A stretch of DNA of 7,010 nt, from contig DUMX01000114.1 in the NCBI GenBank assembly GCA_012839665.1, positions 1-7,010 of the forward strand, in the 5' to 3' direction. Under the pieces are notes generated by a model, which was not told where the DNA came from, ran no database searches, and saw only the letters and a program-made list of their open reading frames with translations. Each line of letters starts with the position of its first letter. Position 1 is the first letter of the stretch. This document shows positions 1 through 5,279 of this stretch, in pieces. Position numbers and translations under genes: made by a program. The stretch is from Gelria sp. (lineage in GTDB: Bacteria; Bacillota; Syntrophomonadia; Syntrophomonadales; Syntrophomonadaceae).

Positions 1-1
1 G

Positions 2-193
2 TGTGCCCTTCAGGGTATGCCCCCCCGGGCATGGGGGGTTAAAAGAAGAAAAATCCTAAGCGGTATAATTAAAAACAATGCAGACGAAAAGATAGTATTG
101 GACGACATTCTAAACATATACTCCTGCCTGAACTGTGGGTATAAAGTGTTATATAATATATACAGGGAAGGTGAGAGAATATTATTACTTTAA
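2..193 (+). CDS. 3' end of an unrecognised ORF with one CxxC pair (5' partial)
   Basis: One frame is open from base 2 to a TAA at 191-193, about 63 codons, and probably continues to the left of the window. The C-terminal half (roughly bases 70-190) looks protein-like: a charged stretch with the segment NADEKIVLDDILNIY, then SCLNCGYK with one CxxC pair, then a hydrophobic end in ERILLL. A lone CxxC could be half of a zinc ribbon, but the partner pair is not visible. The N-terminal part covers a GC-rich, hairpin-forming patch and is less convincing. The only ATG, at 17, has no properly spaced ribosome binding site, so a start further left is more likely. The frame ends 13 bases inside rtcB, which suggests translational coupling. 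I do not recognise the family, and the ORF could be fortuitous. Confidence 0.4.
   Translation, partial: CALQGMPPRAWGVKRRKILSGIIKNNADEKIVLDDILNIYSCLNCGYKVLYNIYREGERILLL
17..38. repeat. GC-rich inverted-repeat patch
   Basis: ATGCCC (17-22) and GGGCAT (27-32) form a perfect 6-bp stem with a CCCC loop. CCCCCC (21-26) can instead pair with GGGGGG (33-38), so two exclusive hairpins compete. The patch stands out in an AT-rich surrounding. No T-run follows, so it is not a standard intrinsic terminator. Its role is unknown. Confidence 0.4.
152..157 (+). promoter_or_regulatory. Possible -10 box (TATAAT) just upstream of rtcB
   Basis: A consensus TATAAT sits 28 bases before the proposed rtcB start, but the hexamer 17 bp upstream (TGAACT) is a poor -35. 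A second TATAAT at 64-69 also lacks a good -35. In an AT-rich genome either may be chance, and rtcB may instead be read from an upstream operon promoter. Confidence 0.25.
168..175 (+). promoter_or_regulatory. Ribosome binding site supporting the ATT start of rtcB
   Basis: AAGGTGAG lies 5 nt before the ATT at 181 and 8 nt before a second ATT at 184. The GTG inside this box (171) opens another frame that stops after 11 codons, so it cannot start rtcB. This spacing is the main evidence for initiation at 181 rather than at ATG 307, which has no comparable purine box in front of it. Confidence 0.55.
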
Positions 194-1284
194 AGGGACA
201 GTTTAATTGCGCTGTTGTTTATACTGATAATATTGATAAGCAAGCCATACAGCAGATAACGGAATTATGTAATCAGGAATTTTGTCGGGATAGTACTATA
301 CGTATTATGCCGGATGCTCATGCCGGTGCAGGATGTACCATTGGGACAACCATGACTATAACCGATAAAGTAGTGCCCAACCTGGTAGGTGTGGATATTG
401 GTTGTGGCATAGAAGTAATAAAGTTACAGGAAAAAACCATTAATTTAGAAAAACTGGATAAACTCATTCGGGCATTTATACCCAGTGGATTTAATATACG
501 CAAAAAAGAGCATCCGTACGTGCAGGAAATTCCTCTGCATAAGTTAAAAGTGCGAGAACATTTAGACATAAAAAGGGCACGCTTAAGTGTAGGTACTCTA
601 GGTGGTGGCAATCATTTTATTGAAGTAAATGAAGATAAAACTGGTGCACTGTATCTGGCTATACATTCCGGCAGTCGTCATCTGGGTAAGCAGTTGGCGG
701 ATTATTATCAGAACCGTGCTGCTAAAAAACTGGGCAAGAAGCCAAACAATAAGGTACCACGAGATTTAGCTTATTTAGAAGGTCAGGATTTTAAGGACTA
801 TATTCATGACATGAAGATTGTTCAGCATTATGCTACCGTAAATCGACAGGCGATTGCAGATGAGATTGTACGCAACATGCAGTTTACAGTGGTAGATAAG
901 TTCACTACCATTCATAATTATATTGATACAAAACACATGATTCTGCGTAAAGGAGCTATTTCGGCCCGACAGGGGGAAAGGGTAATTATTCCTATTAATA
1001 TGAGAGACGGCAGTATATTAGCAACAGGAAAAGGCAATTCCGCCTGGAATTATTCAGCACCCCATGGTGCAGGCCGGGTATTAAGCCGCAGACAGGCTAA
1101 AAAACAGCTTTCATTGAAGGAATTCCGGGAATCAATGCGAGATGTTTATTCCACGTCGGTTCGTGCCTCCACCCTGGATGAGGCGCCCATGGCTTACCGC
1201 CCACTTGCTGAAATCTTAAAAAACATCCAGGATACGGTAGAAGTACTGGATGTCATTCAGCCCATTTATAATTACAAAGCTTAA
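181..1284 (+). CDS. rtcB: RtcB-family RNA ligase, short Firmicute type, probable ATT start
   Basis: RtcB enzymes join RNA 2',3'-cyclic phosphate (or 3'-phosphate) ends to 5'-OH ends in the cytoplasm, using GTP and Mn2+, in RNA repair or tRNA splicing. From the ATT at 181 the protein has 367 residues. Signature elements in order: IMPDAHAGAGC (about 42-52), GVDIGCG with metal ligands D72 and C75, GGGNH with N144 and H145, HSGSRH with H162, TTIHNY with H245, and APHGAGR, whose H295 corresponds to the guanylylated histidine. The C-terminus PIYNYKA is typical, so the enzyme looks intact. The frame is open upstream of the first ATG (307) back to a TGA at 172-174. The extra 42 residues match the usual family N-terminus (ITLKGQFN, then YTDNID). 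No ATG, GTG or TTG lies at its beginning, but ATT at 181 follows AAGGTGAG (168-175) by 5 nt. No archease or RtcA gene is visible nearby. Confidence 0.93.
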   Translation: MITLKGQFNCAVVYTDNIDKQAIQQITELCNQEFCRDSTIRIMPDAHAGAGCTIGTTMTITDKVVPNLVGVDIGCGIEVIKLQEKTINLEKLDKLIRAFIPSGFNIRKKEHPYVQEIPLHKLKVREHLDIKRARLSVGTLGGGNHFIEVNEDKTGALYLAIHSGSRHLGKQLADYYQNRAAKKLGKKPNNKVPRDLAYLEGQDFKDYIHDMKIVQHYATVNRQAIADEIVRNMQFTVVDKFTTIHNYIDTKHMILRKGAISARQGERVIIPINMRDGSILATGKGNSAWNYSAPHGAGRVLSRRQAKKQLSLKEFRESMRDVYSTSVRASTLDEAPMAYRPLAEILKNIQDTVEVLDVIQPIYNYKA

Positions 1285-1289
1285 GCTTT
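1276..1289. repeat. 14-bp perfect palindrome at interlocked stop codons
   Basis: AAAGCTTAAGCTTT is its own reverse complement. It contains the TAA stop of rtcB (1282-1284) and, on the other strand, the TAA stop of the DUF89 gene (complement of 1281-1283). Both proteins therefore end in Lys-Ala from the same DNA. No T-rich terminator accompanies it. Confidence 0.8.
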
Positions 1290-2144
1290 TAACACAACCA
1301 TTTCGCCCATCTGGCAGCCGATATCATTAGCAATAACAGCACATTTAGCTTGGAGCAGGTAATATATGCAGTTTAGTTCCAGATTACTCGTAGTTTCATA
1401 ATGAGCCTGTCCTTTGGCGATGATTAAGTCAGCCTCATGAAAGCGAGTGACGAAATCCTCCGAGCACCAGGCCAGGATGGTCCCCTGTGCATTAGAATCA
1501 TTATCAATTACCTGTACTATTTCTGTTAGTCCGGCTTCTTTAGCATCCTTCATGGTAGCATCATTTACGATAGGGCTGCCCTTTACTACATAGGTTACTT
1601 TTTCCATGGGCATTTCTTCAATAAAAAGGCGGTCAAAAACAGTTTCACCTGCATTATCTCCTAAAAAAAGAATGTTTCCGGACTGCGCAATATCATCCTT
1701 CAAGCTGTTTACACTATCTGCTGGTAATGTTGCATGTAAGCATCTTTCAATAGTTTGCTGAACCAGCTCTTCGCTAACTTGCTCAAATATTCCAAAATCG
1801 ATGATATTACCAGCGATAGAAAGTTTCAGTGCGGTGGTAAAAGAATCCGGTGAAGTTTTAACCAGGGCTTTCAGTTCATCGTATAATTCTAAGCCTAATT
1901 GGGTAAATTGCTCCTTAACCTCTATATAGGGGTCCCTGATACCGCTTAGTTCTCGTGCATATTTATGAATAATTTGTGAGATATACGGTGGGGATTCATC
2001 GAAATTATAGCTAACCAGTTCGGTCATTACTTTTCGTATAATTTTTTCTTGCAACTGATTATCATTGGTGACAAATCTGGCTGCATCAACAGTTTGTTTC
2101 ATGATGCAGGGTAAACAATCAAAATGGGTTTTCATCCTGGACAT
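1281..2144 (-). CDS. DUF89 family metal-dependent phosphatase (damage-control type)
   Basis: This 287-residue protein has the prokaryotic DUF89 layout and the family's usual length. An N-terminal CLPC pair (C10, C13) opens the protein. A helical region with AGNIIDFG (111-118) follows. The Rossmann-like core has LGDNAGE (161-167; D163, N164 and E167 are the likely metal and phosphate site), VKGSPIVNDAT (188-197) and AKGQAHYET (243-251), and the C-terminus is ANDIGCQMGEMVV. Family members hydrolyse phosphate esters, often damaged or overflow sugar and cofactor phosphates, with Mn2+, Co2+ or Ni2+; the substrate here cannot be read from sequence. The start is uncertain: AAGGAG (complement of 2147-2152) is only 2 nt before the ATG at 2144 and 11 nt before another at 2135, which would give the common N-terminus MKTHFDCLPC. 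It converges on rtcB with a 4-bp overlap. Confidence 0.9.
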   Translation of the reverse strand: MSRMKTHFDCLPCIMKQTVDAARFVTNDNQLQEKIIRKVMTELVSYNFDESPPYISQIIHKYARELSGIRDPYIEVKEQFTQLGLELYDELKALVKTSPDSFTTALKLSIAGNIIDFGIFEQVSEELVQQTIERCLHATLPADSVNSLKDDIAQSGNILFLGDNAGETVFDRLFIEEMPMEKVTYVVKGSPIVNDATMKDAKEAGLTEIVQVIDNDSNAQGTILAWCSEDFVTRFHEADLIIAKGQAHYETTSNLELNCIYYLLQAKCAVIANDIGCQMGEMVVLKA

Positions 2145-2203
2145 TTCTCCTTATTATAGTTCATAATACCATTTTCGCAGGCATTAGGAACTCTTTTATA
2201 TTA

Positions 2204-2234
2204 AGTGTATCAAAAAAGATGGGGCAAAGGGTAG
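2204..2234 (-). promoter_or_regulatory. Putative DUF89 promoter with element shared with the dehydrogenase gene
   Basis: Read on the minus strand: CTACCCTTT (complement of 2226-2234), 13 nt, then TGATACACTTA. The hexamer TACACT (complement of 2204-2209), preceded by TGA, resembles an extended -10. TACCCT lies 18 bp upstream where a -35 would be, but it does not resemble TTGACA. A transcript starting near 2197 would have a leader of about 50 nt. The same pair of blocks occurs upstream of the gene starting at 4070. Confidence 0.45.
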
Positions 2235-2281
2235 CTGCGGGTATGATATAAAGAATAGCCATAAGCCCGTACCGTTCCTTA

Positions 2282-2310
2282 TTGACGTGTACAAAGACGC
2301 ATGATATGTT
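2282..2310 (+). promoter_or_regulatory. Sigma-A-type promoter of the SGNH hydrolase gene
   Basis: TTGACG (2282-2287) is five of six to the -35 consensus. After a 17-bp spacer comes TATGTT (2305-2310), preceded by TGA, which makes an extended -10. The predicted start near 2317 would give a leader of about 78 nt. In that leader TTTTCG (2362-2367) can pair with CGAAAA (2379-2384) just before the ribosome binding site. Confidence 0.6.
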
Positions 2311-2394
2311 AAATATAGGAATATGTACCCACTAAAAACACTAATTGGAATGCCAGTTTGTTTTTCGTTCTTTACGATCGAAAAGGGGGATTAT

Positions 2395-3147
2395 ATGACC
2401 GAAGTAAAAAATATGGATAACATCAAAATTTTGGTGTCAGGGGATTCAATTTCAAGAGGAGTCATATATGATGAAACTAAAAACAGATATACCGTGCTGC
2501 GGGAAAATTATGTAAATACAACCGGCAGGAAAATTAGAGGCTCCATTAAGAATATTTCGAAGTTTGGTAGCACTTTAATCAGAGGCATCAGCAAGCTGGA
2601 AAACCAAATAAATAAAGAGAATCCGGATATAGTTTTAATTGAATATGGTGGAAATGATTGCACTTTTAATTGGGATGAAGTGGCAGATAATCCATATACC
2701 GAACACCTACCGCAGACAGAGATCAGGATATTTGAAACAGCTCTGCATGAGACTATAGAATTGCTAAAAAACACAAAAGTTACTCCCGTGCTTATGACCT
2801 TACCGCCACTTAATGCCGATAAATATTTAGAATGGGTTAGTAAAAACAATCCTGTTACCAAAGATAACATTATTAAATGGATTGGAAGCGTCTCGGAGAT
2901 TTATTACTGGCAGGAAAAATACAGTTCTGTCATTACAAAAGTTGCCGAAGAAACTCATACCAGGCTAATCGATGTTCGAGGTGCATTTTTGCAGTTGCCT
3001 GATTTCACTAAATATATTTGCAGAGACGGGATGCATCCCAATAGGAAAGGGCAGGGGGTAATTGCTGACAAAGTATTTGATTACATTAAAACGGGCTATG
3101 ATTTTTTATTGGAACCAACTGTATTTCGTGGTATCCCGGTTAAATAG
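2395..3147 (+). CDS. SGNH/GDSL-type hydrolase
   Basis: This 250-residue protein carries all four SGNH blocks. Block I is VSGDSISRG with nucleophile S18, block II is the glycine in KFGSTL (G58), block III is YGGND with N87 in the oxyanion hole, and block V is RDGMHPN with D211 and H214 of the catalytic triad. Such enzymes are esterases, lipases, thioesterases or carbohydrate deacetylases; the substrate cannot be told. No signal peptide is seen, so it is probably cytoplasmic. I chose the ATG at 2395 because AAGGGGGA (2383-2390) precedes it by 4 nt. The frame continues upstream to an ATG at 2323, which has no ribosome binding site and would begin only about 6 nt after the predicted transcript start. 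The last 17 codons including the stop lie antisense to the end of the convergent dehydrogenase gene. Flanking genes do not suggest a pathway. Confidence 0.85.
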   Translation: MTEVKNMDNIKILVSGDSISRGVIYDETKNRYTVLRENYVNTTGRKIRGSIKNISKFGSTLIRGISKLENQINKENPDIVLIEYGGNDCTFNWDEVADNPYTEHLPQTEIRIFETALHETIELLKNTKVTPVLMTLPPLNADKYLEWVSKNNPVTKDNIIKWIGSVSEIYYWQEKYSSVITKVAEETHTRLIDVRGAFLQLPDFTKYICRDGMHPNRKGQGVIADKVFDYIKTGYDFLLEPTVFRGIPVK

Positions 3148-4070
3148 GCAGCAATGTTATTAGCAATTTCGTTCACCAGGGTGTTGCGAGCCTCCCGACT
3201 GGCCCAGGCAATATGCGGAGTAATGAAAAGCCGCTCAGCATGTTTAATTTTTAACATAGGATTTTCTCTATCAATAGGTTCCTTTTCCAGTACATCCAGG
3301 GCTGCGCCTCCAATCAATCCCTCATCCAGAGCTCTGGCCAAATCAGTTTCGTTAACAATACCTCCCCGACCCAAATTAAGAATAATAGCATGAGACTGCA
3401 TCAACTGCAGACGCTCGTACTGTAAGAGATTAAAGGTCCGTTCATTTAACGGTGCATGAATAGAGACTATATCCGCCGTTTGCAGTAACTCCTCCAGTTC
3501 TACCCTGGTATAGTCGGGGTTATCATTCGCTCCGGAAGTAGAATAATAAATAATCTTGCAACCAAACTCCCGGGCCACACCTGCTACCGCTTGCCCAATC
3601 GTACCCAAACCAATAATGCCCCAGGTCTTGTTATAAAGTTCCCAGAAGGGACGGTCAAGATGAGTAAAAATGCTACTTTCGGCATACGCACCTGATTTAA
3701 CATAGGCATCATAATAAGCCAGTGATTCCAGCAGGTAGAACAACATAGCAAATGTATGCTGGACTACGCTACGAGTAGAGTAACCAGCCACATTACAAAC
3801 TGTTATATTTCGAGTTTGGGTATACTGCAGGTCAATATTGTTTGTACCGGTGGCAGATACACAGATTAACTTCACCAGCGGGGCATGCTGCAGGTCAGAA
3901 CCGTTCAGAACTACCTTGTTGGTAATAATAATATTGCAATCCTGGATTCGTTCCGCCACATTTTCCGGACTGGTAGTATCATAAACCACAACCTCGCCAA
4001 ACTGGTCAAAAACCCTTAAATCAGCGTCTTCCCCCAGAGTTTTGGCATCCAGAATACATATTTTAGCCAT
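3096..4070 (-). CDS. D-isomer-specific 2-hydroxyacid dehydrogenase (hydroxypyruvate reductase-like)
   Basis: A 324-residue NAD(P)-dependent oxidoreductase that should interconvert a 2-keto acid and a D-2-hydroxy acid in the cytoplasm. The nucleotide-binding motif is GLGTIG (154-159). The catalytic residues are R235 in NLGRGGIVNE, E264 in DVLEKEP, and H286 in TPHIAWAS. The HIAWAS ending and overall pattern resemble glycerate dehydrogenase/hydroxypyruvate reductases more than D-lactate dehydrogenases; this is judgement from motif memory. The position after the second core strand, normally an aspartate that reads the NAD ribose, is serine here (S177 in YYSTSG), so NADP use is possible. The ATG at 4070 follows AAGGGA with 6-nt spacing. 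The 3' end overlaps the convergent SGNH gene by 52 bp, and the final five residues (SNKKS) look like an extension past the family's usual end. Confidence 0.92.
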   Translation of the reverse strand: MAKICILDAKTLGEDADLRVFDQFGEVVVYDTTSPENVAERIQDCNIIITNKVVLNGSDLQHAPLVKLICVSATGTNNIDLQYTQTRNITVCNVAGYSTRSVVQHTFAMLFYLLESLAYYDAYVKSGAYAESSIFTHLDRPFWELYNKTWGIIGLGTIGQAVAGVAREFGCKIIYYSTSGANDNPDYTRVELEELLQTADIVSIHAPLNERTFNLLQYERLQLMQSHAIILNLGRGGIVNETDLARALDEGLIGGAALDVLEKEPIDRENPMLKIKHAERLFITPHIAWASREARNTLVNEIANNIAAYLTGIPRNTVGSNKKS

Positions 4071-4109
4071 AGTTAATCCCTTCTTTATTTAGTCTTTTTA
4101 TTAACCATA

Positions 4110-4139
4110 AGTGTATCAGGAATAAATGAGAAAGGGTAG
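4110..4139 (-). promoter_or_regulatory. Putative dehydrogenase promoter, second copy of the shared element
   Basis: Read on the minus strand: CTACCCTTT (complement of 4131-4139), 12 nt, then TGATACACTTA. TACACT (complement of 4110-4115) with its preceding TGA forms the extended -10. TACCCT lies 17 bp upstream in the -35 position. The leader would be about 33 nt. Another weaker candidate lies just upstream: TTGAAG (complement of 4159-4164), a 15-bp spacer and TATACT (complement of 4138-4143). Confidence 0.45.
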
Positions 4140-4173
4140 TATATCCTGGGTACAGGCCCTTCAATATATAAAT

Positions 4174-4497
4174 CTAAATAATTATATAAATGAAGAAATG
4201 CCAACCAGCCAGCAGGATAAAAACCCCGGCAGTAATTAACGTACCCTTATAAGCAGTGCCAGGTTGGTAACGAAATGCAATTATCATAACAATGGTAAAT
4301 ACTAATATGCAGAAAGTTTTAAACAGCAACGCCCATTCCGGAGCAATTACCAGCAGATATTTCATAATTGGATTACCCTCGATATCTGCCCCGAAGAGAT
4401 GATAAAGCCTGATGGTCGATATAATATCAAAATAATTAAGTATAAAAATTAGCAATAATAATACATAGAACCTGCGATTACTGACAGACACAGACAT
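4174..4497 (-). CDS. Small membrane protein, DUF5658-like
   Basis: A 107-residue hydrophobic protein with three predicted membrane helices at about 10-31, 54-75 and 86-106. The segment LNYFDIISTIRLYHLFGADI followed by EGNP (E40, N42, P43) matches the pattern I know from DUF5658 proteins: an Asn and Asp in helix one, and an E-x-NP motif after it. No function is established for that family. An AGAGGTGA box lies almost directly against the ATG at 4497, which is too close. The GTG two codons later (4491) is better spaced, so the true protein may lack the first two residues. It is 103 bp upstream of the dehydrogenase gene on the same strand, but that gene appears to have its own promoter, so they need not be an operon. 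Confidence 0.72.
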   Translation of the reverse strand: MSVSVSNRRFYVLLLLIFILNYFDIISTIRLYHLFGADIEGNPIMKYLLVIAPEWALLFKTFCILVFTIVMIIAFRYQPGTAYKGTLITAGVFILLAGWHFFIYIII

Positions 4498-4542
4498 TCA
4501 CCTCTAATAGTAACTTACCAAGGAAAATCCCGATCCCCGGTA

Positions 4543-4570
4543 TTTATCTACCAGAAGTTTCTGTATTCAA
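4543..4570 (-). promoter_or_regulatory. Weak candidate promoter for the DUF5658-like gene
   Basis: TTGAAT (complement of 4565-4570), a 16-bp spacer and GATAAA (complement of 4543-4548) each match four of six consensus bases. A short inverted repeat, GGTCA (4590-4594) and TGACC (4605-4609), lies upstream of it. Confidence 0.25.
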
Positions 4571-4657
4571 GCCTAATAATATTACCGCAGGTCAAATTAA
4601 ACTGTGACCACCAATTTACCTGGTTAATCTTAGTTATATCAATTGCTGTCAGATTTT

Positions 4658-4666
4658 TGCTATAAT
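4658..4666 (+). promoter_or_regulatory. Extended -10 promoter (TGCTATAAT)
   Basis: A consensus TATAAT (4661-4666) with the TGn extension directly in front. No good -35 is seen at normal spacing, which is common for extended -10 promoters. The transcript would start near 4672, giving a leader of about 20 nt before the GTG at 4693. Confidence 0.65.
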
Positions 4667-4692
4667 AGATTAAGTAAAAGGAGGCAGAATGA

Positions 4693-5151
4693 GTGGTAGT
4701 TTCATTAATAGGATTAGTGCTTGTGGTTATAGTGTTGATATTAGCAGCTACTGCAATATCCGCAACCAGGGGAAATTCAAAAGAGGAAGGGAAAATAATG
4801 ATGAAAAACGTTTATATTTATGTGGTCTTATTTGCAACCTTAATGATGATAATCGGTGGAAGCGTAGCCGCATTCATGGCCGTTGCCGACATTGTTACTC
4901 CTGCTCCTTATCACCAGTCATTTGAAGAATATAGACAATGGGGTTTGGAAAAGTCTGAAAATGCGAATGCCAAAGCTAATCTTAGCGAAACTGAGCTAAA
5001 AGCAAGATACGACGCTCTGGTTGTAGCTGAAAAAGACCGTCAGGTTAACCGGGCTAAAAATAGCCTGGTAAAAAGCATGGGTTGGATCATTATTCCACTA
5101 CCGGTATTTATAATCTTTCAAAGACGGCTGAAGGCAAGCCCTGAGGTTTAA
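4693..5151 (+). CDS. Small membrane protein of unknown function, GTG start
   Basis: The 152-residue protein has three hydrophobic segments: about 2-22 (Leu/Val/Ile-rich), 40-66 (YIYVVLFATLMMIIGG, then AAFMAVADIV) and 130-143 (WIIIPLPVFIIF). Between the last two lies a charged, probably helical stretch (about 75-125) rich in Glu, Lys, Ala and Asn. The second segment resembles membrane proteins annotated as DUF5671, but I am not sure of the family. GTG at 4693 is chosen because AAGGAGG (4678-4684) precedes it by 8 nt; ATG 4689 is in another frame with only 4-nt spacing. A second ribosome-binding box, AGAGGAAGG (4782-4790), precedes ATG codons at 4798 and 4801 by 7-10 nt. A shorter form of about 117 residues lacking the first helix may therefore also be made. 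Confidence 0.65.
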   Translation: MVVSLIGLVLVVIVLILAATAISATRGNSKEEGKIMMKNVYIYVVLFATLMMIIGGSVAAFMAVADIVTPAPYHQSFEEYRQWGLEKSENANAKANLSETELKARYDALVVAEKDRQVNRAKNSLVKSMGWIIIPLPVFIIFQRRLKASPEV

Positions 5152-5212
5152 TTTTCCAGTTAGTGCGTTCAATACCCAATAATACCTTATTTCGACTATC
5201 CCAGAGAAAAGC

Positions 5213-5221
5213 TGGTAGAAT
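5213..5221 (+). promoter_or_regulatory. Candidate extended -10 promoter of the CAP-domain gene
   Basis: TGG followed by TAGAAT (5216-5221) is five of six to the -10 consensus with the TGn extension. No clear -35 accompanies it. The leader to the ATG at 5280 would be about 52 nt. Confidence 0.35.
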
Positions 5222-5279
5222 CTTCAACTAGTCATATTAGGATTTGTTCAGTTAAGGTAAAGGAAAAGGAGGTATGCAC

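Noticed and set aside
171..206. GTG at 171 as the start of rtcB, with a frameshift into the main frame
   Set aside because: The GTG frame stops at 204. A TTTAAAG heptamer is present (189-195), but a -1 slip would not lead from that frame into rtcB, which needs +1.
2323..2394. Longer form of the SGNH hydrolase from ATG 2323
   Set aside because: There is no ribosome binding site in front, the predicted transcript starts only about 6 nt earlier, and the added residues do not form a signal peptide with a clear cleavage site. ATG 2395 has a strong site.
4689..4925. 78-codon ORF starting at ATG 4689
   Set aside because: It overlaps the GTG-started membrane protein in another frame, its ribosome binding site is only 4 nt away, and its translation is polar and Cys/Arg-rich without family features.
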